64,000 nt of DNA from Aestuariibacter sp. GS-14 (GTDB taxonomy: Bacteria; Pseudomonadota; Gammaproteobacteria; Enterobacterales; Alteromonadaceae), in assembly GCF_006494365.1 (NCBI RefSeq), contig NZ_VHIP01000004.1:248001-312000 (forward strand), given 5' to 3'. Below are positions 45,079-54,255 of this stretch, piece after piece. Each line of letters begins with the position of its first letter. Within the stretch, counting starts at the first letter, position 1. A model generated the notes under the pieces. It was not told the DNA's origin and did no database searches. It worked only from the letters and a program-made list of their open reading frames with translations. The position numbers and the translations under genes are program-made.

Positions 45079-46329
45079 TTATTTTCGGGTGTGTCCGTTA
45101 CCCATTACCACAAATTTTTCCGTTGTAAGGGATTGTGCGCCCATGGGTCCGTAAGCGTGCAGTTTGCTGGTGGAAATACCGATTTCTGCACCTAACCCCA
45201 ATTCACCGCCATCAGAGAATCGCGAAGAGGCATTCACCATGACTACCGCCGAGTTGATGTCGCGAATAAATGCGTTGGCCGTTGCGTAGTGCTGCGTGGC
45301 AATCACTTCGGTATGACCCGAACCATACTGAACAATGTGCTCAACCGCATCTTCATAGCTATCTACTACCCTTACCGCAATTTCCATTGCCAGGTATTCA
45401 GCATGCCAATCAGCATTGGTGGCGCCCACCGCGCCATGAAAATGCCTGATCGACGTCTCACAGGCGTGGATCACGGTATTGTGAGTTTTCAACATGGCGG
45501 CCGCACGGGGTAAAAACACATCAGCAATCGATTTGTGTACCAAACAGGTTTCCAGCGCGTTACATACACCGGTGCGCTGGGTTTTACCGTTTTCCAACAG
45601 CGCCAGGGCCTGCTCGATGTCGGCGTGCTGGTCGACATATAAGTGACAGACACCTTTGTAATGCTGAATAACCGGGATCTGGCTGCGTTCACTCACATAC
45701 TGAATCAGCCCTTCGCCGCCACGGGGAATAATCAGGTCCACGTCGTCTTTCAAGGTCATCAGGGTATTCATGATAGCCCGGTCAGGATCGGGGACAACAG
45801 TTACGGCGGCAGCATCGATATGATGCTTGCGCAGCACATGGTGTAAGCAGGCTGCCAGGGCCAGATTAGAGTGCAACGCTTCTTTGCCGCCGCGCAGAAT
45901 AACCGCATTGCCGGCCTTAAAACACAGCGCAGCCGCATCCACTGTTACATTCGGGCGCGATTCATAAATCATTGCAATGACACCCAGCGGAATGCGCATT
46001 TTGCCAACCTGTATGCCGCTTGGCATAGTTTTCATCTGGCTGATTTCACCTACCGGATCATCCTGATCGGCGATTGACGCCACCGCATTGGCAATGGCCA
46101 TAACCCGCTCTTCGGTAAGCGTTAACCTGTCTACCATAGCGGCATCCAGATGCACAGACTTTGCGTGCTCAAGATCCAACTGGTTAGCCGACAAAATATT
46201 GCGGGTTTGTTGTATCAGGTAATGACTGATGTCGTGCAGCACTTCGCGCTTTTGCTCCGGGCTAAGACGGGCTACCTGACGGGCGGCCTTTTTTGCCTCT
46301 TTGGCTGCTTGTCGAATCGAAAAGCTCAT
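45079..46329 (-). CDS. proA: Gamma-glutamyl phosphate reductase
   Basis: NADPH-dependent reduction of glutamyl-5-phosphate to glutamate semialdehyde, second step of proline synthesis. 416 aa. ALDH fold with LGVIAMIYESRPNVTVDAAA, GNAVILRGGKEALHSNLALA, active Cys in QRTGVCNALETCLVH, and LGAEIGISTSKLHAYGPMG near the C-terminus. Ten bp after proB on the same strand. Confidence 0.97.
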   Translation of the reverse strand: MSFSIRQAAKEAKKAARQVARLSPEQKREVLHDISHYLIQQTRNILSANQLDLEHAKSVHLDAAMVDRLTLTEERVMAIANAVASIADQDDPVGEISQMKTMPSGIQVGKMRIPLGVIAMIYESRPNVTVDAAALCFKAGNAVILRGGKEALHSNLALAACLHHVLRKHHIDAAAVTVVPDPDRAIMNTLMTLKDDVDLIIPRGGEGLIQYVSERSQIPVIQHYKGVCHLYVDQHADIEQALALLENGKTQRTGVCNALETCLVHKSIADVFLPRAAAMLKTHNTVIHACETSIRHFHGAVGATNADWHAEYLAMEIAVRVVDSYEDAVEHIVQYGSGHTEVIATQHYATANAFIRDINSAVVMVNASSRFSDGGELGLGAEIGISTSKLHAYGPMGAQSLTTEKFVVMGNGHTRK

Positions 46330-46339
46330 CGCGTGCTCC

Positions 46340-47446
46340 TTATTTCAATAACACCAAATCGTCACGGTGAACGACAACTTCGCCGTTATCGTACCCCAGA
46401 ATGTCGCGGATACGCTGACTTTTCTCACCTTTGATCTTCTTGAGTTCCTGTGCGCTGTAAAGCGCCAGGCCTTTGGCCAGGGATTTGTCCTGACTCACAA
46501 TTTCAATGGCATCACCAGTTTCGAAGTTACCACTCACTTCGGTTATACCCGACGGCAGCAAAGACGCACCTTTTGAAACCAAGGCTTTCTCAGCACCAGG
46601 GTCGACGTGAATTTTACCACGGGTTTTCAACGTGTGTTCCAGCCACAGTCGGCGGGCCGTTTTTTGCGACTGCTGGGCCTTAAACAACGTTCCGGGAATA
46701 TTGCCATCCTGCAGTTCATCAAACACGTTGCCGTTGCGCCCATTTACAATCAGGGTTTGAATGCCGCTGCGCGTGCATTTATCGGCGGCTTCAATTTTGG
46801 TACGCATGCCGCCGGTACCCACCGATGAGCCGGCCCCGCCAGCAATACTGTAAATATGCGGCGTTATTTCATCCACAACCGGGATCAATTTGGCCGTGGC
46901 GTCTTTGCGCGGATCGGCCGTATACAGGCCGTCGATATCCGAGCAAATAATTAGCGTGTCGGCACCCGACACTAACGCCGTATAGGCCGCCAGGTTGTCG
47001 TTATCACCTACTTTCAGTTCGTTCACTGCTACCGTATCGTTTTCATTCACCACGGGTAATGCCTGATGGTTTAACAGCTCACGCATGGTATTTTTAATAT
47101 TTACATAGCGTGTACGGTCGTGCAGGTCGTCGTAGGTTAATAATACCTGAGCACAGGGAAAATCGAAAAACCGCTGCCAGTTGGCCATCATGTACATCTG
47201 ACCGATGGCTGCCATGGCCTGCTTCTCAGAAATAGAAGCCGGATGCTGAATAGGCACTTTAGCCCGCCCCGCAGCCACACTGCCGGATGACACTAAAATA
47301 ACCTCTTTGCCTGCCTCTCGGGCAGACGTAATAAAACGCGCAATTGGAAGAATATAGCGGCCACTGCATTGCTGGCCATCTGGCGCGATCAGCGCACTGC
47401 CAATTTTGATTACGGCACGCTGCCAGGTAAACCCACTCATTAGCAT
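46340..47446 (-). CDS. proB: Glutamate 5-kinase
   Basis: Phosphorylates glutamate, first step of proline synthesis. 368 aa: amino-acid kinase domain (about 8-260) with VIKIGSALIAP, VILVSSGSVAAGRAK, VVNENDTVAVNELKVGDND and GSSVGTGGMRTKIEAADKC, then a C-terminal PUA domain (about 275-368). Two in-frame ATGs at 47446 and 47440 are equally possible. Divergent from the M1 peptidase gene. Confidence 0.97.
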   Translation of the reverse strand: MLMSGFTWQRAVIKIGSALIAPDGQQCSGRYILPIARFITSAREAGKEVILVSSGSVAAGRAKVPIQHPASISEKQAMAAIGQMYMMANWQRFFDFPCAQVLLTYDDLHDRTRYVNIKNTMRELLNHQALPVVNENDTVAVNELKVGDNDNLAAYTALVSGADTLIICSDIDGLYTADPRKDATAKLIPVVDEITPHIYSIAGGAGSSVGTGGMRTKIEAADKCTRSGIQTLIVNGRNGNVFDELQDGNIPGTLFKAQQSQKTARRLWLEHTLKTRGKIHVDPGAEKALVSKGASLLPSGITEVSGNFETGDAIEIVSQDKSLAKGLALYSAQELKKIKGEKSQRIRDILGYDNGEVVVHRDDLVLLK

Positions 47447-47650
47447 GAAGACAAAGAAAGTAACGGGGTTTCAAGAATATTACAAAGCGCCCACAAAACA
47501 AACAAAAAACCGCATTACAACACCATGTATGGCTGGCTTTGCGTTAAGGCTGTTGCAATTTACGGCAAACGGCTGGCATTTGTGAATACATTAGAATTAC
47601 ACTACTTGTTTATCATAATAAATAAGCGTCATAACGACTAAGGATCATAC

Positions 47651-50137
47651 ATGAGCAATCGTATGCCCAAGTTGATCTGGTTAATGCCGGTGCTGTCTAT
47701 GCTGACTTGCTCAGTAACTGCGAACGCTGCCATTAAACAGACGAAAGGGGATTTCGAAGATAAATTCCGTCAACTTGATGAAGTGCTTCCCACCCCAAAC
47801 GTGTACCGCAACGCGGCAGGTGAGCCAGGCCATCAGTACTGGCAGCAAAAAGTGGATTATGACATCGACGTAACCCTGGACGAAGCCAAACGTCGTATCG
47901 ACGCGTCTGAATCTATTACTTACCAGAACAACTCACCGGATACCCTGAAATATTTATGGGTACAGCTGGATCAAAACAAATTCCGTCCCGACTCAATGTC
48001 AGCGCTAAGCGAAAACTTTGGCGGAATCGGTAACCGCGGCCCGGCAACATCCGCCCCCAGCGACAGCTCACCGGCTAAACTTTCCATGGAAGCCATTCGC
48101 CGTCAGCAGTTTGTAGACGATAACGAGCTGGGCTATCAAATTAAGAAAGTCACCGACGGTAGCGGCAAAGCACTGCACTATGTGATTGTTGGCACCTTGA
48201 TGCGTGTTGATCTTGCAGCACCATTGAAGCCGGGCAAGAAAACCGACGTAAAAATTGATTTTGGTTTTAACATTGTTGAAGAAGATGCCGTATCTGCCCG
48301 TGCAGGTTACGAGCATTTCCCGGATGACAAGCGCGAAGGCGGCAACGACATTTTCCTGTTGGCTCAATGGTTCCCGCGTTTGGCCGCTTACACAGACTAC
48401 GAAGCCTGGACCAATAAAGAGTTCCTGGGTCGAGGTGAGTTTACCCTTGAATTTGGTAATTACGACGTAGAAATTACCGTACCAGCCGACCACATTGTGT
48501 CGTCAACCGGTGTACTGAAAAACCCGAAAGCGGTGTTAACCAGTGAGCAACGCGACCGACTTGAGCAAGCTAAAAATGCCGAGCGTACCGTTTTCATCGT
48601 AACCGAAGAAGAAGCGCTGGAAAACGAAAAAGAAGGCACAGACAAAACCAAAACCTGGCATTTTGAAGCAGAAAACGTGCGTGACTTCGCATGGGCCTCT
48701 TCACGTAAGTTTATGTGGGATGCACGCGGTTATCACCAGGGTGGTAAAGACCAACCTTTAGTGATGGCGATGTCTTTCTACCCGAAAGAAGGTGGCGATC
48801 TGTGGAAGAAGTACTCAACCGAGTCGATCATTCACACCATGGAAGTGTATTCGCGTTTCTCGTTTGATTACCCTTATCCGGTTGCACAATCGGTTAACGG
48901 TCCGGTAGGCGGCATGGAATATCCCATGATCACCTTTAACGGCCCGCGTACCGAACTGCGCGATGACGGTTCACGCACTTATTCACTGGCTGAAAAACGC
49001 TTCCTGATTGGCGTTGTTATTCACGAAGTGGGGCATATTTACTTCCCAATGACAGTGAACTCTGATGAACGTCAGTGGACCTGGATGGACGAAGGTCTGA
49101 ACAGCTTCCTCGATGGCGTTGCAGGCCGCGAATGGGATCCGGATATTCCATGGGGTGTTGAACCCCGTGACGTAGTGGATTACATGAAGTCCGACACACA
49201 AGTGCCTATTATGACCCAGTCTGACTCTGTTTTGCGCTTAGGTCCAAATGCGTACACCAAGCCAGCGGTAGCACTTAACATTCTGCGCGAAACCATTCTT
49301 GGCCGCGAATTATTCGACTTCGCGTTTAAAGAATACGCGCAGCGCTGGAAGTTCAAACGCCCCACACCAGCTGACTTTTTCCGCACTATGGAAGAAGCCT
49401 CAGGCGTTGATTTAGACTGGTTCTGGCGCGGTTGGTTCTACACTACCGATCACGTGGATATCTCCTTAGACAAGGTTTACAAACTGCGTCTGGACACTCA
49501 GGATCCAGATATTGATTTTGCGCGTGAGCGCCAGGTTGAGCAAGACAAGCCTAAGTCACTGACTGACGAGCGCAACGCTGCTGAAGGCAAGAAATTGTGG
49601 GTAGACCGTTATTCCGACATTACCGACTTCTACGATGAAAATGACCAGTTCACGGTAACCAACAAAGAGCGTAACAGCTACAAGAGCTGGTTAGACAAAC
49701 TGGAACCCTGGGAGCGTAAGGCCTTTGAACGCGCGGTTAAAGAAGACAAAAATTACTATGTAATGGAGTTTTCTAATCTGGGTGGTCTGGTTATGCCTAT
49801 CATCCTGGAAATGACTTATGCTGACGGCACTACCGAACAGTTGCGTATTCCGGCTGAAATCTGGCGTCGTACCCCTAAAGCGGTGAGCAAACTGGTGGTA
49901 ACCGACAAAGACAAAGAACTGGTAAGCGTAACCGTTGATCCACGCTGGGAAACTGCCGACGTAGATGTGGAAAACAACCACTATCCACGCCGCATTATTC
50001 CTTCACGTATTGAAGCGTATAAGTCTAAACCAAGTTCAGCGAAGGTTCGCCGTGACATCATGCATGACATCAAAACCGAACTGAAGACCGACAAGAAAGA
50101 CGGTGAAGACGAGAAGAAGGAAGGCGATGACAACTAA
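47651..50137 (+). CDS. M1-family metallopeptidase, exported
   Basis: 828 aa. Signal peptide to about residue 27 (TANA). N-terminal beta saddle, then the gluzincin domain: VGGMEYPMITFNG (variant of the GxMEN exopeptidase motif, with Tyr for Asn), HEVGHIYFPMTVNSDE with the zinc-binding HExxH and WTWMDEGLNSFLDG with the third ligand Glu. The charged C-terminus (KTDKKDGEDEKKEGDDN) is unusual. Likely a periplasmic aminopeptidase. Its stop overlaps the next gene by 11 bp, so they form an operon. Confidence 0.92.
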   Translation: MSNRMPKLIWLMPVLSMLTCSVTANAAIKQTKGDFEDKFRQLDEVLPTPNVYRNAAGEPGHQYWQQKVDYDIDVTLDEAKRRIDASESITYQNNSPDTLKYLWVQLDQNKFRPDSMSALSENFGGIGNRGPATSAPSDSSPAKLSMEAIRRQQFVDDNELGYQIKKVTDGSGKALHYVIVGTLMRVDLAAPLKPGKKTDVKIDFGFNIVEEDAVSARAGYEHFPDDKREGGNDIFLLAQWFPRLAAYTDYEAWTNKEFLGRGEFTLEFGNYDVEITVPADHIVSSTGVLKNPKAVLTSEQRDRLEQAKNAERTVFIVTEEEALENEKEGTDKTKTWHFEAENVRDFAWASSRKFMWDARGYHQGGKDQPLVMAMSFYPKEGGDLWKKYSTESIIHTMEVYSRFSFDYPYPVAQSVNGPVGGMEYPMITFNGPRTELRDDGSRTYSLAEKRFLIGVVIHEVGHIYFPMTVNSDERQWTWMDEGLNSFLDGVAGREWDPDIPWGVEPRDVVDYMKSDTQVPIMTQSDSVLRLGPNAYTKPAVALNILRETILGRELFDFAFKEYAQRWKFKRPTPADFFRTMEEASGVDLDWFWRGWFYTTDHVDISLDKVYKLRLDTQDPDIDFARERQVEQDKPKSLTDERNAAEGKKLWVDRYSDITDFYDENDQFTVTNKERNSYKSWLDKLEPWERKAFERAVKEDKNYYVMEFSNLGGLVMPIILEMTYADGTTEQLRIPAEIWRRTPKAVSKLVVTDKDKELVSVTVDPRWETADVDVENNHYPRRIIPSRIEAYKSKPSSAKVRRDIMHDIKTELKTDKKDGEDEKKEGDDN

Positions 50138-50648
50138 GCTGTCGCGCATTTCTGACGTGGTTAAGGCAGGGCTTTATGCCCTGCTGTTATGTGTTTCAAG
50201 TTCACAAGCCATAGCGCATCAGCAAAAGGCCGCGATCACCACTGTGTTGTTCAACCCGCGCACAGAAAATATTGAGGTGATGCATCGCTTTAATTTGCAC
50301 GATGCCGAACACGCCGTAAAAATGCTGTTTAAAAAAACCGCCGACATACTGGATGACCCGGCCACGCAGGCCGAGTTTGCCAACTATGCTGCAGAACGCT
50401 TTATGCTGTTAAATGCCGCAGGCGAACCGCTTAAGCTGTCTTTGATTGGGTTTGAAACAGAAGGTAAATACTTTTGGGTTTATCAGGAAACCGATCAGCC
50501 ACCTGTTCTGAAGGGGCTGAGAGTGCGTCATGACGCACTGCGTGATATCTGGCCAAGCCAGGTAAATACGCTGAATGTGGAAGGCAATGGCGATCTGAAA
50601 ACCTTAACCTTTACCGACAATGTGGCGTTACTGGAAGTGCACTTTTAA
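50127..50648 (+). CDS. DUF6702-like exported protein
   Basis: 173 aa from the ATG at 50127 (AAGGAAGGCG just upstream). Signal peptide to about residue 31 (QAIAHQ). The mature part has AAITTVLFNPRTENIEVMHR, FNLHDAEHAVKMLFKKTADI and an ending LKTLTFTDNVALLEVHF, the pattern of the DUF6702 family found beside M1 peptidases in marine bacteria. It overlaps the M1 gene by 11 bp, so they are coupled; it may assist that peptidase. Function unknown. Confidence 0.75.
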   Translation: MTTKLSRISDVVKAGLYALLLCVSSSQAIAHQQKAAITTVLFNPRTENIEVMHRFNLHDAEHAVKMLFKKTADILDDPATQAEFANYAAERFMLLNAAGEPLKLSLIGFETEGKYFWVYQETDQPPVLKGLRVRHDALRDIWPSQVNTLNVEGNGDLKTLTFTDNVALLEVHF

Positions 50649-50677
50649 AGCCACGCACGTCAACACTTAGAGAGTTG

Positions 50678-50703
50678 TTGTGTAGCGGTCTTCCGCTACA
50701 CAA
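50678..50703. terminator. Perfect 11-bp hairpin after the M1/DUF6702 operon
   Basis: TTGTGTAGCGG (50678-50688) pairs exactly with CCGCTACACAA (50693-50703) around a TCTT tetraloop, 30 bp after the DUF6702 stop. No T-run follows; probable 3' end or terminator. Confidence 0.55.
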
Positions 50704-50804
50704 ACCTGCTTATTTCGCCTCACCATCACCTATTCAGACCATTGTCGCAATTGACCCCGTGCCCCTGAGTACGTCATTATGCTAGGTAAAAAAGGGCATA
50801 ATGT

Positions 50805-51083
50805 ATGACTGATACCCAACAACCTGCCAACGACACCGCAAACAACAAGAAAAATGTATTGTGGGTGTACCTCTCTGGCGCAATGGCAATCACTATTGTA
50901 GTAATGATGTTCATGCCTAATTCCGGCATGGGAGGCTCCATTATCGCTATTTACGGCCCCATGCTGTGGTGCGGCATTTTTGCTGCGGCGCTGGCACGCT
51001 ACAACGAACGAAATGGCTGGATAGGATTTGCGATAGGCAGTGGCATTGGTATGCTGCTACAAGTGATCTCTCAGATAGTGTAG
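50805..51083 (+). CDS. Small membrane protein, 92 aa
   Basis: No family recognised. Hydrophilic N-terminus (TDTQQPANDTANNKKN), then TM segments VLWVYLSGAMAITIVVMMF, IIAIYGPMLWCGIFAAALA and GFAIGSGIGMLLQVISQIV. Ends 6 bp before the ABC1 kinase gene, so the two are probably co-transcribed. Inner-membrane location is predicted; role unknown, perhaps accessory to the kinase. Confidence 0.65.
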   Translation: MTDTQQPANDTANNKKNVLWVYLSGAMAITIVVMMFMPNSGMGGSIIAIYGPMLWCGIFAAALARYNERNGWIGFAIGSGIGMLLQVISQIV

Positions 51084-51089
51084 CGGGAC

Positions 51090-52403
51090 ATGTCCGACAC
51101 GCCGAAATCCCGCCCGATACCCAGTTCGCGTTTATCGCGCATGACGCGTATAGGCGCGCTGGCGGGAAAGATAGCGGGCAGCGTGGTGTCTCAGGGTGCA
51201 GCTAAGCTACTTTCGGGCCAGCGCCCTTCGCTTTCGGCTTTAGTACTCACGCCCAGGAATATCCAGCGTATTACCGACCAACTTGCCACGTTGCGCGGCG
51301 CGGCGATGAAATTAGGGCAATTAATTTCAATGGATGGCGGAGAGTTACTTCCTCCAGAATTAAGCGCCATTCTTGCGCGTTTGCGCGAAGATGCCGATCC
51401 TATGCCAAAAGCACAGTTACAAGCAGTACTTGACGACGCGTGGCAGCCAGGATGGCAAGACACATTGCTGTATTTTTCCTTTGCCCCAATCGCCGCAGCT
51501 TCGATTGGCCAGGTACATAAGGCCATTACGTTTAACGGCGAAACCCTTGCCATTAAAGTGCAATATCCCGGTATCGGCGACAGCATAAACAGCGATGTAG
51601 ACAATGTAGCGAGTATTATTAAGCTATCCGGATTATTGCCTGGCACACTCGACATCAAGCCACTGCTATCCCAGGCAAAAGCGCAATTGCACGACGAAGC
51701 AGACTATCTGCGCGAAGCGGCGATGCTTCGCCAGTACAGTAAGGCATTGGGTAACCATCCGGATTTTGTGGTGCCCGACGTTTTCGACGAATTTACCACC
51801 GCCACCACCCTCGCTATGACCCACATTAAGAGCGATCCGATCATCACTCTGGCGCAGGCCCCGCAAGCCGTGCGCAACCGGCTCATGACTGGCCTATTCA
51901 GTTTGTTTTTTGATGAAGTGTTTTCGTTTCGCCTTATTCAAAGCGATCCCAACATGGCCAACTACCGCTATATTGCCGAGTCGGAAACCGTTGCACTGTT
52001 AGATTTTGGTGCGTGTCGCGACGTACCAGAGGCGGTGTCTAAAGGTTACCTGGCACTGCTAAGAGCCATGGCCAAGGATGATATGGCGGGCGTAGCCCAG
52101 GCCGCGCTGGATATAGGGCTAATGCAAACGACCCACAGTGAATCGCAACAGGCAACCGTAGTGGCGCTCGGTAAACTAGCATGCGAAGCATTGTATTGCG
52201 ACGGCCCGTACGATTTTGCTAATTCGGACCTGCTCACCCGGGTTCAGGCACTGGGCATGCAACTTAGCTTCGATGAGGACTTTTGGCACATTCCGCCTGT
52301 GGATGCTATTTTTATCCACCGAAAATTAGGCGGCTTGTATTTGTTGGCCAAACAACTCAATACGCAAATTGACCTGCGCGAAGCCGCCAGTAAATGGCTG
52401 TGA
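51090..52403 (+). CDS. ABC1/UbiB-family atypical kinase
   Basis: 437 aa. Signatures of the UbiB/Coq8 family: AMKLGQLISMDGGELLPPEL (KxGQ), APIAAASIGQVHKA (A-rich nucleotide loop), LAIKVQYPGIGDSINSDV (the ion-pair Lys), QSDPNMANYRY (the HD/D-x-x-x-N region, here Asp-Pro-Asn) and VALLDFGACRDVP (DFG). Unlike E. coli UbiB there is no C-terminal TM pair visible, so it is more like the AarF/ABC1 group. Substrate unknown. Its stop is 1 bp from the convergent 102-aa gene. Confidence 0.88.
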   Translation: MSDTPKSRPIPSSRLSRMTRIGALAGKIAGSVVSQGAAKLLSGQRPSLSALVLTPRNIQRITDQLATLRGAAMKLGQLISMDGGELLPPELSAILARLREDADPMPKAQLQAVLDDAWQPGWQDTLLYFSFAPIAAASIGQVHKAITFNGETLAIKVQYPGIGDSINSDVDNVASIIKLSGLLPGTLDIKPLLSQAKAQLHDEADYLREAAMLRQYSKALGNHPDFVVPDVFDEFTTATTLAMTHIKSDPIITLAQAPQAVRNRLMTGLFSLFFDEVFSFRLIQSDPNMANYRYIAESETVALLDFGACRDVPEAVSKGYLALLRAMAKDDMAGVAQAALDIGLMQTTHSESQQATVVALGKLACEALYCDGPYDFANSDLLTRVQALGMQLSFDEDFWHIPPVDAIFIHRKLGGLYLLAKQLNTQIDLREAASKWL

Positions 52404-52404
52404 T

Positions 52405-52713
52405 TTAGTAAGGCATTTCCATACTAAATGGCAAGGCCATTGCATGTGCCGCTTTGGGTGGATTACCTATCATCTCGTCATAGGGAGTGTCGTGTTTCAT
52501 ATACGATGTAGCCACTGAACAATGTGCAAAGAATTCCCGAATATGGCCTGCGCTGTAAAAGCGCATTGGTTTGTCTGAATCATCGTAAACCAAGCCAGTT
52601 TGATTGCCACAGGTAAGTTGCACCAGGTATACATTCATTTCAAACGATTGCACTTCCAGCACATCAATTGCCAAGACATCTGCTTCCAGGTCTTTTCGCC
52701 AGAATTTATACAT
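52405..52713 (-). CDS. DUF6482-like small soluble protein, 102 aa
   Basis: No function known. The product has two beta-rich stretches, VLEVQSFEMNVYLVQLTCGN and GLVYDDSDKPMRFYSAGHIR, which resemble the DUF6482 family, then HDTPYDEMIGNPPKAAHAMA. Assignment to DUF6482 is tentative. Cytoplasmic. Its 3' end is 1 bp from the ABC1 kinase stop (convergent). Confidence 0.6.
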   Translation of the reverse strand: MYKFWRKDLEADVLAIDVLEVQSFEMNVYLVQLTCGNQTGLVYDDSDKPMRFYSAGHIREFFAHCSVATSYMKHDTPYDEMIGNPPKAAHAMALPFSMEMPY

Positions 52714-52956
52714 AACTCACATTTCCGGTAGGTTGGTGATTGTGTATACGGCTGCACGGAAAAAATGGATGAAACGCAAATCAAACGGAAAAATCGTACC
52801 TGTTAACGGTTTACTCTTGAGGCCTGGCCTGATATTCAATAAAACAGTAAGCCGGTAATTTAAAAAAAAGAATAAAAAAACAACATTGAATTTCAGCGGA
52901 TTGCCAATAACTCTGGTAGTATGAATTGAGCAGCCATCAAATCAAGGTAGATATCT

Positions 52957-53802
52957 ATGAGCGAGAATTCCGAGCAAAAGTCTTGGTTACCCTACGTCAT
53001 TATCGGCGTGGTTGTGATTGTATTGCTGGCCGTTTTATTATGGCCTTCCAGTGAACCAACACCTGAGCCAGCCAAACCGATTGAGCCTCCTGCGATTGCG
53101 CAGCCAGAAACCATAGAGCCTGCAACCCCTGATGTCTTTGAAGCGGCACCAGCACCTGAGCCGGTAGTGATCGATCCTAATCAGGAAATCGACCCCATGC
53201 CACAGTCTGCGCCGGAGCCACAACCACTGGATATCAGTGATGTTGCTGTGAAAAGTGCGTTGGAAACCATTGCTTCATCACCCTTGATCAGTCGTTTACT
53301 GGTTAATGACGGCCTGCTTCAGCGTTTTGTTGTATCGACTACCAATCTGGCTGATGGCGATATGGCGCCGAACCATCGCTTATTAACCCCGCCTGATCAG
53401 GAATTTCGTGTGTATACACAAGCCGATCGCAAGTGGATTGATGCAGCCAGTTACAAGCGGTATACGCCTTACGTTGATGCACTTGAGTCCATGAGCAACA
53501 GTGATCTGGTAAAACTGTACACTACTTATCTGGATGAGATTCAGGCTAAATATGCCGAAATTGGCGATCCAGACCAGTCATTTACTGAAGTCATGATTAG
53601 CGCTATTGATACACTGCTGGATACGCCAGAAGTGAAAATGCCAGTGGAAGTGTATACTGATTCGGTAATGTACAAGTATGCTGACGAGCGCCTGGAGAGT
53701 TTGTCTGGGCCGCAGAAACAATTGCTTCGCACCGGCCCCGATAATATGCGCCGTATAAAGGCGAAACTGCGAGAATTGCGCGACGCGCTGTCATCGCTCT
53801 AA
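52957..53802 (+). CDS. DUF3014 membrane-anchored protein
   Basis: 281 aa. One N-terminal TM (LPYVIIGVVVIVLLAVLLWP) preceded by MSENSEQKSW, a Pro/Glu-rich spacer (about 28-90), then the conserved DUF3014 domain: ISRLLVNDGLLQRFVVSTTN, PPDQEFRVYTQADRKWIDAA and LSGPQKQLLRTGPDNMRRIK. The periplasmic domain is of unknown function. Monocistronic; the next base pairs form a strong terminator. Confidence 0.88.
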   Translation: MSENSEQKSWLPYVIIGVVVIVLLAVLLWPSSEPTPEPAKPIEPPAIAQPETIEPATPDVFEAAPAPEPVVIDPNQEIDPMPQSAPEPQPLDISDVAVKSALETIASSPLISRLLVNDGLLQRFVVSTTNLADGDMAPNHRLLTPPDQEFRVYTQADRKWIDAASYKRYTPYVDALESMSNSDLVKLYTTYLDEIQAKYAEIGDPDQSFTEVMISAIDTLLDTPEVKMPVEVYTDSVMYKYADERLESLSGPQKQLLRTGPDNMRRIKAKLRELRDALSSL

Positions 53803-53820
53803 TCCGCTAAATTCAATTAC

Positions 53821-53855
53821 AAAAAAAGCAGGTTACTTCAAAACCTGCTTTTTTT
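53821..53855. terminator. Strong bidirectional terminator after DUF3014 gene
   Basis: AAAAAAAGCAGGTT (53821-53834) pairs exactly with AACCTGCTTTTTTT (53842-53855), giving a T7 tail on the plus strand and likewise on the minus strand. It lies 18 bp past the stop codon. Confidence 0.93.
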
Positions 53856-54255
53856 ATGCTTATTAAAGCGTGTTTTACTTTCCTGGTTATTTCACCGGCT
53901 CGTTTGTGTTACCACCAACCGTGCATAACTGGCATATTATGCCGCCGCTTTTTTCGCGATCAGGTCGAAAATTAGTGCGCCGACAGGCGCTGTACCGAGG
54001 CTTCCATAAATACGACTTCCTTTTTGATTAGAAAGGCCAGTATTGCTGAATTTCCCGCAAAACACTGTACACAACGTTGCGTGCGATAGCCGATATTCGC
54101 CTTAGAAAGCGCCATGTCTAACGAAAAAAAGCCTGTGTTTTTTGCCTATCTGAACAACTTCACATAGAGTTATTTCTATTCCCTGGCGTTGATGCTATCA
54201 GCGGTATTACAGGGTAAGTACAACCTATTAATTACAACAACAAAAGAGAACAACA
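53856..54255. other. 400-bp non-coding region ahead of the amidohydrolase gene
   Basis: No intact gene. At 54114-54167 an ATG opens MSNEKKPVFFAYLNNFT before a stop, and the following bases contain other hydrophobic-looking codons; this may be the broken start of a lost membrane protein gene. The rest includes the promoter of the amidohydrolase gene (ribosome-binding element AAGAGAA before its ATG). Confidence 0.4.
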
